Of a stretch of DNA of 64,000 bases, positions 33,175 to 43,735 are shown piece by piece; positions within the stretch are counted from its first letter, which is position 1, and each line of letters starts with the position of its first letter. The stretch is taken from contig JASEVX010000003.1 in the NCBI GenBank assembly GCA_031761405.1, forward strand, positions 19,372,349 to 19,436,348, written 5' to 3'. The position numbers and the translations under genes are program-made. This stretch comes from Serripes groenlandicus. Taxonomy: Eukaryota > Mollusca > Bivalvia > Cardiida > Cardiidae. Under the pieces are notes generated by a model. The model was not told the DNA's origin. It saw only the letters and a program-made list of their open reading frames with translations, and ran no database searches.

Positions 33175-33325
33175 TTGATTATTCTCTGGTTTGAAGGAAT
33201 CTTTGTCAGTCAGTAATGAAGGACTCACTACTTCCGTTAAGAAATTCCTCGGCGATTACAAGTTACAAACGTATGTTAGGCCTACTTACCAACACTTTAG
33301 AAGATAAATATTTCAACAAGATATG
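33175..33325. repeat. Dispersed block also present at 30525-30680
   Basis: Identical but for a few substitutions: ctctggtttgaaggaatc, ggactcactacttccgttaag and ggcgattacaagttacaaac. It ends where repeat X sequence starts, so it may be the target of X or its outer end. Confidence 0.65.
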
Positions 33326-33329
33326 CCTC

Positions 33330-33618
33330 ACGAGATCTAGTCGTCATTGTGTGGAAAACAGTGGAACACGGACTTTGTTCTATATTTTAATGTAAAACGC
33401 TTAACTGTAGAGTGACGTACGTCGCATTGAACGAGACGCTTCAGAAAAAAAGAATATCTGTCGTATACAAACGGGAAACAATATTTCATACTAAGTTCCA
33501 TTTATTTTTTAACTTTTTCGTAAAATGTTAGTTCAAACGAAAATTACAAAGCACCTTTATGACCTTAAATGTCGATTTAAATTTGTTTAAAGATAAACTG
33601 TCAGACCGCTTTTTATAC
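33330..33618 (-). repeat. Repeat X, third copy, left part (interrupted by the MULE)
   Basis: acgggaaacaatatttcata, tttttaactttttcgtaaaatgtt and cctttatgaccttaaatgtcg match the 52560-52660 part of repeat X. The matching right part is at 43309-43400 on the other side of the MULE. Outer limit approximate. Confidence 0.6.
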
Positions 33619-33852
33619 GGTGTGTTCCCACTTTCCCAACCTTTAATTAGTCCTATAGAAATTGAGGAAGGGGTTGGGGGAATGTATTGTTTGGTGTAAC
33701 AATAGAGTTGAAAGGTGATAATTGGCGAAAATTGCTATACTGTACTGAAAAGTTGTGTTTCTAAATTTGGGAAATTGTTCATAAATATAAGTTTCATATA
33801 GATGGATATTCTTTATTTTGAGTTATAAGCATTAATTCGAAAATATAGATAT

Positions 33853-34915
33853 TTACATACATGTATAAGACAAACACAAATATGAACATGCATTGCACAA
33901 AATAGATATAAATCTAGAAATATTTTTATTGTACATATTCACTTTAATTTGACTAAGTGAGTGCTTCACTCTGATGAGAATTTGCTCAAGCTCACGGTAT
34001 ACCCGCTCCCTTGGTCGCTGCTTTCCACCGTTGGCGTGCTGGAACAGCTTCGCCTCGTTAGCAGCCTGCTCTTTCTGGACCAGGTATATCACTGTGTAAA
34101 TATTAGGATGGCAGTGTCGTAGTTGGTTGTTTATTTTATGGTGCCAACCCTCAACATGATTGGTAGTGCGTGGACCATCATTCTCGTAATGATTCCAGGA
34201 GCGGCGGTCTCCCTCTACCCACTGCTCAGTCACATAGTGGCAGTGCCGAAGCATGTAGCACAAGTTTCTTCACTTCTTCATTGTCCTTGAAGTCAGCTAC
34301 AAGACCACACTATTGTACTTTTCTCCACATACACTGTGTAAAGTGAAAGAAACATTCACGGACTTGAACACCAACAAACACGATACTGACAGCACGCCAC
34401 GCTGCTGTTTCTAAGTCCATCAATATCGTTTCTGGGGACAAAGGAATGTTATGTTCATGGGTGAAAGTCTGGATGAGTGTGAAGAATCTGGTGTACATTC
34501 TCTGCTGTTTATTTAGAAGTTGTCCACACACTAGGGGACACATATACCCGTCGATCATGACGTGGATGGTGTATACCTGGTAGAAATATGACGGCGAAGC
34601 GTAGAAGGTACCGTCCATATACAAGTCTCGGCTGTAGACAGCTTGGCCAGGTTGTCAACGGTGGCGAATATGAGCATTCACTCCACATCACCGGCTGTGT
34701 TCACCCTCGGACCTGCTTTCGGACGTCACACATGATGTCCGCAGCAACAATGCTGCTGTCATCTCTTGGGTGATTGTGTTCATCAGCGATTTTGGTAGGA
34801 AGCTCATTCTTAGTGTTAATTTGAGCATTGCATGCTTTGTTGACACAGTTCCAGTAGCGACACTTCCGTTTTCTAGTTTTCAGGCTGTACATGTAGCCAT
34901 TTAGAACCAATCATG
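33853..34915 (-). pseudogene. FLYWCH zinc finger / MULE transposase, broken
   Basis: Three minus-strand pieces in three frames. 34910-34701: N-terminal FLYWCH-like finger (KCRYWNCVNKACNAQINT ... HNH). 34624-34310: MYMDGTFYASPSYFYQVYTI, the first catalytic-Asp block, then ILMDLETAAWRAV (second Asp) and ECFFHFTQCMWRKVQ before an in-frame stop. 34263-33853: SWNHYENDGPRTTNHVEGWH with the likely catalytic Glu (NHVEGW). Two frameshifts, a stop and probably about 40 missing residues between pieces 2 and 3. FLYWCH-MULE proteins bind and cut transposon ends. Small introns could explain one frame change but not the stop. It is inside the TIRs of the host MULE. Confidence 0.75.
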
Positions 34916-34994
34916 ATTGTTGTTCTCAGACTAGTTTGCAATCAGTTCATAATTGCTAATTAAAAAATAGTGTTGATATATAATTATGTAATTA

Positions 34995-36326
34995 TGTCAC
35001 AAGATGGTCAAGGGTCGACAACTCACTAAAGTAGAATTGAACGCCGATAGTTGAATAAAAATATATGTTTAATTTACAGTTATTAAATATATACAATTTT
35101 AAATAATCACTTCTTTCCTGACAAATCGAGAGGCTATAAACAAAAGAACTACTCACGCACTCTCATACACCCTCTCACCCCCGTCACTTAACTGTCCCAT
35201 CACTTCCGTTACTGTACCCTGTATTTGGAATGTTCATACACGTTGTACTTCACATCCAACTGTATCCGTTTCCCGACTTCACCGAGTCGTGGTACTTATA
35301 TTCATTGCGTCGCGTATATCCTTGGATTCCGGGATCGACAAGCCACACAACTGTGGATATATGGTTCTACACGTCCTATGACGGCACTCCTCCTAATGTC
35401 CCCCGTTACGACGTCTTATTAAGTTGTGGACTGCGTCACACACTGGTTCTTCAAACTTCTGCGTTTGGACCTTCGGTTGTCTGGCTATCGATATGGACTA
35501 GCCATAGACATAAAACGGCTAAAATTGTAATAAATAACCATGTCTTACAATAATATCAATAATGCTCCGTAAACCTAACAGCCTACCATTTTGTACTCCT
35601 ATGGTAGCTCATCTCTATCTAATATCCTTTTACATTTCCCACTTCCATTCTTATCTTTTTCATACAAACATATCTTTCCCAATAACATAACACATTGTCT
35701 CGCTCCTAACGGACTCAATTTCTGTAAAAACATTCACTTCGTGAACCAGAAATTCTCTAAACAATTCAATCATGTAATAATTATCTCAATCCCTAACATT
35801 GTAAATTTGCACAGATTCCATTCCTTCATTATGCCGAAAACCCCTTTGCACAATAACTAAGAATTTACATACCCATATGCCGTGTGAATTGGTCACATCA
35901 ACTACCTCTCACTATAACGAGTGAAAACCATCTGGTAACTCCTGTGATACTGACGGTCAAAACAAATGTTTGAGTAAGCTATATAGCACCAATCAACCTC
36001 TGGGTCTCCTGATGACAGGCAAAATTCCCGTGCAAATCGTAATTCACAATCAACAACTAGTTTCAATACATTTATAGGCCAAATGAAAATAGCAACATAG
36101 TTTAACGTAATTAACGTTTTTAAACCCGTCAATTCCTTAATTCTCAACGGATTTACATGAAATGAACTCTTAATATGCTTAATATCACTTATCACATATG
36201 TATATGATAATAACTTCATAAACAATGATCTCCCTGACAATCCTGCGATAAGTTAAAACCATACGTGACCAACCTGCACTAACTGACCGTCTTTTATTTA
36301 GGCCACGCCAAATCTATTTTGTTACA
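34995..36326 (-). repeat. 3' LTR of the retrotransposon
   Basis: 1,332 bp; plus-strand ends TGTCACAAGATGG and TTTTGTTACA. Equal in length to the other LTR, with differences seen at the words cgccgatagttg / cgccgatggttg, aataaaaat / aataaagat, atctttttca / atccttttca and aattcaca / aatttaca. ORFs inside it (for example 35902-36240) are present in both LTRs and have no recognised function. Confidence 0.95.
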
Positions 36327-36330
36327 ACAC

Positions 36331-36342
36331 GTTCCCCCCAAG
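36331..36342 (-). other. Polypurine tract of the retrotransposon
   Basis: On the minus strand the run CTTGGGGGGAACG lies five bases before the 3' LTR. This is the expected place and composition for plus-strand priming. Confidence 0.6.
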
Positions 36343-36508
36343 GATAAAGTGGTTAAACTTTGTCTATTTAACAAAATACACCAGGTTCGTTCCCTGTACT
36401 ATTTACAACCCGTATCTTAATTTCCCTTAGTATTACATTCCTGATATATATATATACACGATTACACAGCTGTCATGACTCCAATGTGTGCCTAAAATAC
36501 TCATTTCA

Positions 36509-39500
36509 CTAACTGTCTTCTGATTCCTTTACTTGACTGTTTACTCTACTTAAGTAATCTGCCCCTACATTTTCTCTACCTGGAATCGCTCTAATGCTCA
36601 TCCTATAGGGCTGCAAAGATAACGCCCATCGCATTAGTCTGGAATTCGCCATCTTAGACTTATTTAAATAAGTCAGAGGCTGATGATCAGTCTCTAAGAT
36701 GAATTCCTTGCCAAACAAATACCTATGAAATTTCGACACTCCCCAAATAACACCAAGGCACTCCTTTTCAATTACTGAGTAATTTCTCTCCCTGTCTAAC
36801 AATTTCTTACTTGCATACGCAACCGGTAATTTCTCACCTTCTGAATCCTGTAACAATACCGCCCCTAATCCAATGTCTGAAGCATCGGTTCTAAGGATGA
36901 AAGACTTATCAAATTCCGGTAACTTCAATATAGGAGGACCTACTAAACTCTTCTTCAAAGTCTGAAAAGCAACTTCCTGACATTCTCCCCACATAACCTT
37001 ATTTGGTTGACCTTTCTTAGTAAGATCTGTTAAAGGTACTGCAATTGCAGAAAAGTTGGGAATGAATTTTCTGTAAAACCCAACTACCCCTAAAAAAGAT
37101 CTAACCTGTTTCTTCGAAATCGGTCTTTCTGCTTTTTGTAGTGCCTCTATCTTCCCCTGAACTGGCATCAACCCACTAGCCCTATCAATGACATGTCCCA
37201 AACATTCCAGATTTCCAAATCCTATGCTACATTTACTCGGTCTAGCTGTTAACTTGGCTACCTTCAACCTACTAAAAATCTCTCTTAAAGCGGTTATATG
37301 TTCCTCCCATGTAACGGTAAATACTAATATGTCGTCTATGAAACTATCCGCGAAATCTAAATCCTTTAAAACCTTCCTCATCAATCTACAAAAAGTACTT
37401 GCCGCACAAACCAAACCAAAAGGCATCTTGTTGAACCGAAACAACCCTTTTGGCGTTTCAAAAGACGTCATATCTTTCGCCTGCTCTGTCAACGGCACCT
37501 GCCAATAACCCTTACTAAGATCAATTTTAGTAAAATACTTTGCCCTCGATACCTTCGAGAATATCTCTTCGATATTTGGCATTGGCTCAGCGTCAAACAC
37601 TGTCACCCTGTTTAACTGTCTGAAATCTATACAGAAACGAACTGTGCCGTCCTTCTTCCTAACCAATACTATAGGACTCGAAAACGGTGCATTAGAATGC
37701 TCTATGACTCCTAACTCTAACATCTTACTGACCTCTTCGTTTACTGTTGCCACCGACTGGTATGGAATAGGATAACCCTTGAACCTGATGGGTTCTGATG
37801 TATTTAATTTAATATCATGTTCAACAAGTGAAGTAGTTCCCGGTATGTCTGTCAAAACATCGGCGAACTCTTCCAAAACCATGTCAACCTGTTCCCTCTG
37901 TTCAGGAGACAATTCTTTACAAACGTCTACATCTTTCTTAGACTCGTTACCTACTCTAGAAAGACACTCTAAAGGTATCTTCTCATCTACCCAATCTACG
38001 TCTGCATTATCTAATTTCCGATCTTCACTATCTTCAATAACTGCAGAACAAACCACTGCTAATATACCTTTATCACTACTACCGTCATCAGCACTTCGCT
38101 CATTGTACTGTTTCAACATATTGGCATGAAAAGTCTTTTCCTTACCCTTCATATTAATTCTATAATCTACCTTATTCATCACCTTGATCACTTCATATGG
38201 ACCCTTCCACTGCAATAATAATTTATTGTGACTTACCGGAAGTAATACCAGAACCTTGGCACCTATCGGGAAACTTCTGTCCTTTGCCCGTTTGTTATAG
38301 TATATCTTCTGTCTAGACTTTGCCTTACTTAACTCATCCTGTGCCATCTTACATGTCTCTTCGAGTCGCTCACGTAAATCTATTACGTACTGGTATGTCA
38401 ATTTCACTTCAACATCATTGACCTCGCCAGACCATAACTCTTTCAAAATGCTCAACGGTCCTCTGACCGTCCGGCCATAGAGTAATTCAAATGGGGAAAA
38501 CCCCAGACTTTCCTGTGGCACTTCCCTATACGCAAATAACGCAGCATTAATGTACTTATCCCAATCCTTGGGCCTCTCGCTACACATACGCTTAATCATC
38601 CGTTTCAATGTTCCATTGAACTTTTCCACCAATCCGTTACACATTGGGTGGTATGGCGTTGTAGTCAACTGACGTAAGGATAAAAGTCTACTTACCTCAG
38701 CCATCATCTTAGATGTGAACTGTGATCCCATGTCCGTCAACATCTCCTCCGGTATTCCTAGTCTACTGAACATATCGACCAATGCTTCCGCTACTCGTTC
38801 AGTCTCAATCCCTGGTAAAGCCACGGCTTCCGGATACCTTGTAGCATAATCTACCATGACTAAAATGTACCTGTTTTTCCTGTCTGTCATTGGTTCGATT
38901 GGTCCTACTAAATCAACTGCTACACGCTTAAAAGGCGTTTCTATTAATGGCATCTCTCCTAATGGTTCTTTTTGAACCTTACCTTTTGGCATCGTTCGTT
39001 GACATATATCGCATGATCTACAATACCGACTGACTTCCGAACAAACCCCTGGCCAATAGAACTCTGCTAATGCTCTGTCCCTAGTTTTCCGTATACCTAA
39101 ATGCCCTGCCATCAATGACTCATGTGCTATCTTTAAAACCGCTTCCCGACACGTCTTAGGAACAACTAACTGATAAGACTGCTTCCGATTAGGAAATTCA
39201 AATTCCCTATACAATAATTTGTTCTTAAACAAATACCTTACCTGTCCACCCCCTTTGCAATTATGAAACGTTCTTTCATTCGCCTTTTCTCTCGTCTTCG
39301 ACAGAGTTTCATCTGCCATCTGCAGGTCGCGGTATTCTGCTTGCGATATATCTAAAATCTTACCTGGAACATGTAATTTCCTGTATGGTTTAGGATTTTG
39401 TTCTGTTTGCGACCGAGTCTGCATTGCATTTGATACATCTCCGGGTTCCGGATATTTCGCGCCTGTAATGTTACCTACAACTAAATCATAGAGTGGAGTG

Positions 39501-41068
39501 TCTATACATAACGCCTCCGTTATACCCTCATAATACGGAGTCTTCACCTCTATCATTGCTACCGGAAAATAATGCTCAGATCCATCGATATATTTGCAAC
39601 ATCTTTCCTTACCTAAGAACTGGTGTTCCTGTACTAACCGTTTCCTTACAACTACGCACGTGGCACCCGTGTCTCTCATCATGTTTACTCTTACTCCGTT
39701 AACTGTGCCTTCCTTGGTAGGACAATTCCTTTCCATACATGCACCTAGCTGTTCCGAACTATCGTTACACAAATATATGCAACTAGAACTAGCTGTTCGC
39801 TTTAATCCCCCACGATACAGACCTCGAGGCTTTCCTCTCCCCTTGAAATATTGGTTACCCTGATTGTGGCTATACCTTTCAAATGGACCAGTACTTGCAT
39901 TCCTAGTATCTCCAGATGTGAATCGTCCACCAGTATCGTCGACAGCAGCCATACTATGCCTACTACCCCTTTTCCTACAATCGTCCGATCTGTGATTTCC
40001 ACCACAATAGCTACATTTCCAATTAGTGAAAGAATTACCTGCCTTCTGCGTACTGGAACCCTGTCGTTGTCCTGTATCGGACCTAAACCCTCTAGCAACC
40101 TGATCCTTTTCTTTATTATTTCCACTTAAAACAACATTCCTACACCCACCTCTTGCTTCAGCAAATAGATCCGCCTGTACCGCCATCTCATTACCATCTG
40201 TAAACATCTTTTCTTTCAAAAATAAATACAAGTCCTTATTGCAAATTGACAACAACTGATCTCGTAACAAAAAATCAATGACGCCTTCGTACGATTTTAC
40301 TATCTTTCCTAATTCAAACCAACGTTCGAGATAATTCATTGATCTCCGTAAGTACTGAACAAACGTCTCTCCCGTTTCTGGTCTAGCTACTTTGAACCGT
40401 TTTCTAAACCCTTCTTCAGTTAACTCAAAACGTTGCAATAATGCTGACTTTAACTTAATATAGTCTAAAGCGTCCTCTGCAGGTAATCTAGAATAAACAT
40501 CTAACGCCTTACCTTTCAATAATGCACTAAGATGTAATGACCACTGATCATTCTTCCAACCTTGTGCTTCTGCATATCGCTCAAACCTGGATAGATAACT
40601 GTCCATATTATCCTTATCCTCGTCAAACCATGGTAATTTCGGTCCTTTGATTTTTTGATCTTTAATAAAAGACTTACCTAATCCATGTTTGGCCAACTCC
40701 ATCGCCTGCTGATGTTCTAATTGAACTAACTCCAATGCTCTCCGATGATCCAGCTCTTCTTTCTCTCCCTCGACTACTCTCTGTCGTTCCATTAACTCTA
40801 ATACTTTATGTTCCTTCTCTCTCTCAGCTTCTCTCTGCCGTTCTATTAACTTAACTTCTTTCTCTTCCGTCTCTCTCTCTAATAATCTCTGTAGTTCTAA
40901 TAACTTAACTTCTTTCTCTTCCTTCTCTCTCTCGAATTCACGATCTCTCAGTCTCTGTTCTCGTTCCTTTGCTTGTTCATCTTGAACGCACTTTTGAAGA
41001 TTCTCACCTTCATGACCGAACTCCTTGCCTAACTCTATCAACTCCTTCATACTAGTCATGATTATCAA
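36509..41068 (-). CDS. Gag-Pol polyprotein with integrase upstream of reverse transcriptase (Gmr1-like)
   Basis: 1,519 residues in one uninterrupted frame; start 41068 is the first Met after a leader of about 470 nt. Domains in order: charged Glu/Arg/Lys coiled coil (about 20-130); Gag capsid-like region (about 145-310); zinc knuckle CSYCGGNHRSDDC (about 350); aspartic protease DTGA (about 466); integrase HHCC finger (HESLMAGHLG ... CRSCDICQ, about 648-690) and D,D-35-E core (AVDLVGP about 718, LTDMGSQF about 778, LVEKFNG about 815); then reverse transcriptase (FTKIDLSKGYW about 1179, FIDD about 1243) and RNase H (RTDAS about 1395, KEC about 1432, ETDHQP about 1458, GADYLS about 1504). All catalytic acids I looked for are present. 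The integrase-before-RT order is the hallmark of Gmr1-like Ty3/gypsy elements, unlike canonical gypsy. Likely active or very recently so; expression is untested. Confidence 0.95.
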   Translation of the reverse strand: MIIMTSMKELIELGKEFGHEGENLQKCVQDEQAKEREQRLRDREFEREKEEKEVKLLELQRLLERETEEKEVKLIERQREAEREKEHKVLELMERQRVVEGEKEELDHRRALELVQLEHQQAMELAKHGLGKSFIKDQKIKGPKLPWFDEDKDNMDSYLSRFERYAEAQGWKNDQWSLHLSALLKGKALDVYSRLPAEDALDYIKLKSALLQRFELTEEGFRKRFKVARPETGETFVQYLRRSMNYLERWFELGKIVKSYEGVIDFLLRDQLLSICNKDLYLFLKEKMFTDGNEMAVQADLFAEARGGCRNVVLSGNNKEKDQVARGFRSDTGQRQGSSTQKAGNSFTNWKCSYCGGNHRSDDCRKRGSRHSMAAVDDTGGRFTSGDTRNASTGPFERYSHNQGNQYFKGRGKPRGLYRGGLKRTASSSCIYLCNDSSEQLGACMERNCPTKEGTVNGVRVNMMRDTGATCVVVRKRLVQEHQFLGKERCCKYIDGSEHYFPVAMIEVKTPYYEGITEALCIDTPLYDLVVGNITGAKYPEPGDVSNAMQTRSQTEQNPKPYRKLHVPGKILDISQAEYRDLQMADETLSKTREKANERTFHNCKGGGQVRYLFKNKLLYREFEFPNRKQSYQLVVPKTCREAVLKIAHESLMAGHLGIRKTRDRALAEFYWPGVCSEVSRYCRSCDICQRTMPKGKVQKEPLGEMPLIETPFKRVAVDLVGPIEPMTDRKNRYILVMVDYATRYPEAVALPGIETERVAEALVDMFSRLGIPEEMLTDMGSQFTSKMMAEVSRLLSLRQLTTTPYHPMCNGLVEKFNGTLKRMIKRMCSERPKDWDKYINAALFAYREVPQESLGFSPFELLYGRTVRGPLSILKELWSGEVNDVEVKLTYQYVIDLRERLEETCKMAQDELSKAKSRQKIYYNKRAKDRSFPIGAKVLVLLPVSHNKLLLQWKGPYEVIKVMNKVDYRINMKGKEKTFHANMLKQYNERSADDGSSDKGILAVVCSAVIEDSEDRKLDNADVDWVDEKIPLECLSRVGNESKKDVDVCKELSPEQREQVDMVLEEFADVLTDIPGTTSLVEHDIKLNTSEPIRFKGYPIPYQSVATVNEEVSKMLELGVIEHSNAPFSSPIVLVRKKDGTVRFCIDFRQLNRVTVFDAEPMPNIEEIFSKVSRAKYFTKIDLSKGYWQVPLTEQAKDMTSFETPKGLFRFNKMPFGLVCAASTFCRLMRKVLKDLDFADSFIDDILVFTVTWEEHITALREIFSRLKVAKLTARPSKCSIGFGNLECLGHVIDRASGLMPVQGKIEALQKAERPISKKQVRSFLGVVGFYRKFIPNFSAIAVPLTDLTKKGQPNKVMWGECQEVAFQTLKKSLVGPPILKLPEFDKSFILRTDASDIGLGAVLLQDSEGEKLPVAYASKKLLDRERNYSVIEKECLGVIWGVSKFHRYLFGKEFILETDHQPLTYLNKSKMANSRLMRWALSLQPYRMSIRAIPGRENVGADYLSRVNSQVKESEDS

Positions 41069-41523
41069 TAGTACTATACGCTAACCCTATATCAAAACTT
41101 AATAACTACAATCTAAGTTAATAATAACTACACTTCATGGGACTTCAAATCTATATTTGAATTCTCTGCATATCCTGTACGGTATAATCCACTTTCGAGA
41201 CTCACTATGCACGACCCTAAATCTATTTATAATGTTCAGATATCAGTCTTAACACTTTTAAAGCACACCCCTTCTATCCCTCAGACTCCACGCTTTACTG
41301 CAGAAACGCTTATGGCAGCGCCGCTGTGTCTCATCACAGGGAATAAACAAAAAAATTAACTTAAAACCCCATGTATAAATCATAAGCTATTTGTATCAAG
41401 TGTAAAATGCACTGTACAATTGCAAGTAAAAAATGAATCTAATGAAGGAATATCTGCAGAGTTACAATTAACCTATCCAATTCTACCCTAGTTCGTTGCC
41501 GCCTCGATACATCGAGCGAATCA

Positions 41524-41540
41524 CCCCACTTCTGACACCA
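41524..41540 (-). other. Primer-binding site, tRNA-Leu-like
   Basis: Minus strand TGGTGTCAGAAGTGGGG lies two bases inside the 5' LTR. Its complement ends ...ACACCA, the form of a tRNA 3' end including CCA; the sequence fits a leucine tRNA, used by several Ty3/gypsy lineages. The identity of the tRNA is by recall, not by alignment. Confidence 0.75.
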
Positions 41541-41542
41541 TT

Positions 41543-42874
41543 TGTCACAAGATGGTCAAGGGTCGACAACTCACTAAAGTAGAATTGAACGCCGATGGTT
41601 GAATAAAGATATATGTTTAATTTACAGTTATTAAATATATACAATTTTAAATAATCACTTCTTTCCTGACAAATCGAGAGGCTATAAACAAAAGAACTAC
41701 TCACGCACTCTCATACACCCTCTCACCCCCGTCACTTAACTGTCCCATCACTTCCGTTACTGTACCCTGTATTTGGAATGTTCATACACGTTGTACTTCA
41801 CATCCAACTGTATCCGTTTCCCGACTTCACCGAGTCGTGGTACTTATATTCATTGCGTCGCGTATATCCTTGGATTCCGGGATCGACAAGCCACACAACT
41901 GTGGATATATGGTTCTACACGTCCTATGACGGCACTCCTCCTAATGTCCCCCGTTACGACGTCTTATTAAGTTGTGGACTGCGTCACACACTGGTTCTTC
42001 AAACTTCTGCGTTTGGACCTTCGGTTGTCTGGCTATCGATATGGACTAGCCATAGACATAAAACGGCTAAAATTGTAATAAATAACCATGTCTTACAATA
42101 ATATCAATAATGCTCCGTAAACCTAACAGCCTACCATTTTGTACTCCTATGGTAGCTCATCTCTATCTAATATCCTTTTACATTTCCCACTTCCATTCTT
42201 ATCCTTTTCATACAAACATATCTTTCCCAATAACATAACACATTGTCTCGCTCCTAACGGACTCAATTTCTGTAAAAACATTCACTTCGTGAACCAGAAA
42301 TTCTCTAAACAATTCAATCATGTAATAATTATCTCAATCCCTAACATTGTAAATTTGCACAGATTCCATTCCTTCATTATGCCGAAAACCCCTTTGCACA
42401 ATAACTAAGAATTTACATACCCATATGCCGTGTGAATTGGTCACATCAACTACCTCTCACTATAACGAGTGAAAACCATCTGGTAACTCCTGTGATACTG
42501 ACGGTCAAAACAAATGTTTGAGTAAGCTATATAGCACCAATCAACCTCTGGGTCTCCTGATGACAGGCAAAATTCCCGTGCAAATCGTAATTTACAATCA
42601 ACAACTAGTTTCAATACATTTATAGGCCAAATGAAAATAGCAACATAGTTTAACGTAATTAACGTTTTTAAACCCGTCAATTCCTTAATTCTCAACGGAT
42701 TTACATGAAATGAACTCTTAATATGCTTAATATCACTTATCACATATGTATATGATAATAACTTCATAAACAATGATCTCCCTGACAATCCTGCGATAAG
42801 TTAAAACCATACGTGACCAACCTGCACTAACTGACCGTCTTTTATTTAGGCCACGCCAAATCTATTTTGTTACA
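41543..42874 (-). repeat. 5' LTR of the retrotransposon
   Basis: Partner of the 34995-36326 LTR, same length and ends. On the minus strand it carries the promoter side of the element. Followed on the plus strand by AATTA, the second copy of the target duplication. Confidence 0.95.
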
Positions 42875-42879
42875 AATTA

Positions 42880-43308
42880 ACTAGTATAACTGTTATAATC
42901 ATACATGAATAATAGATACATATTGTTAACTGTTGATAGTTCACATTTCAAAATTAAAATATGTCTCCTATTTATTATTATGAACCTTTATCTGAATTAT
43001 TATTGTTTAACGTACATACTGACAATTTGAATTTAATCTATACACAATTAAAGAAACACTTTTCTTCTGATAGATGCATAAGCACTGGAAAACAAAAATA
43101 ACAAACAAAAATAGAATAAGTATGTATTTTCAACAGATAGAACAAGATAAATAACATTGAAATAATAGACTGCAAGTACAAGTTTATGTGTGTCTTTCAT
43201 TTATTTTTTGAACAGTATAGAAAATACAGGTAAGTCTGAGGTGCGAAAAGATAATTGGGGATAATTAGTTTGTGTGAAAATAAAAGGTTGGGAAAGTGGG
43301 AACAAACC
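42880..43308. other. 5' (transposase-sense) remainder of the MULE
   Basis: DNA between the retrotransposon and the right MULE TIR. AT-rich, with no frame that could encode the missing transposase N-terminus. Confidence 0.5.
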
Positions 43309-43400
43309 TTTTATACATACCAAAAAGGGCGACTCCCATGATTGTAGCCAGTTTCATTTCAGAATGCTTCATGGGTCTTACCGTCCTAAACAAATAAACT
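43309..43400 (-). repeat. Repeat X, third copy, right part
   Basis: ttttatacataccaaaa, cccatgattgtagccagttt and catttcagaatgcttcatgg match repeat X at 52800-52875. With 33330-33618 this makes up the X copy into which the MULE jumped. Confidence 0.65.
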
Positions 43401-43735
43401 AAAATTCATCATCTAGTTAAGCATATATTCAACTTTAATATATGTCCAAGATTTTAAATCCGTAAAATAATGATGACAGGAAATTTTTTAATTGACTTGC
43501 CCTTCATAAAGTACTTCCAATGAAATTATTTCATAATTTACAGAACTATATTTGAGACGAGTCAAACTATCCTTTCCTATCATTTCTGTCGTTTTCCTTT
43601 TTGGTATTTATTCATCATTTGCGTTACGTTTATAGAACGACGTCATATTATAGACATTTGGATTTGTAACCTCCGGTTAGTCAGTAAAACCTTATCAGTT
43701 GTTATTAGCTAACCTTTTATTAGCTAACCTATGCA

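Larger units (their letters stand above)
34990..42879 (-). mobile_element. Ty3/gypsy-type LTR retrotransposon, Gmr1-like, full length and young
   Basis: 34995-42874 (7,880 bp) is flanked by the 5-bp duplication AATTA at 34990-34994 and 42875-42879. It has 1,332-bp LTRs that begin TG and end CA, a primer-binding site two bases inside the 5' LTR, a G-rich polypurine tract at the 3' LTR and one 1,519-codon gag-pol frame. The LTRs show only about four differences by eye, so insertion was recent. The pol order is protease-integrase-RT-RNase H. No env-like frame. It lies in a MULE upstream of that element's transposase remnant. Confidence 0.95.
33611..43316 (-). mobile_element. MULE-type DNA transposon with TIRs and 8-bp target duplication, interrupted by an LTR retrotransposon
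   Basis: The element is 33619-43308. Left end GGTGTGTTCCCACTTTCCCA; right end, read inward, GGTTTGTTCCCACTTTCCCA, so the TIRs are about 26 bp with one mismatch. The 8-bp TTTTATAC at 33611-33618 and 43309-43316 is the target duplication. Other copies of repeat X carry a single ttatac at this place. Removing the nested retrotransposon leaves about 1.8 kb, enough for a shortened transposase. MULEs make 8-9 bp duplications (established knowledge), in agreement with the FLYWCH/MULE coding remnant inside. Confidence 0.82.

Noticed and set aside
34995..36326. ORFs inside the LTRs (such as 35902-36240 and its twin 42450-42788) as an extra retrotransposon gene or env
   Set aside because: They lie wholly within the LTR, have no recognisable domain or signal/membrane features, and are simply repeated because the LTRs are.
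37188..40129. Plus-strand ORFs across the gag-pol region
   Set aside because: Shadows of the long minus-strand polyprotein frame.
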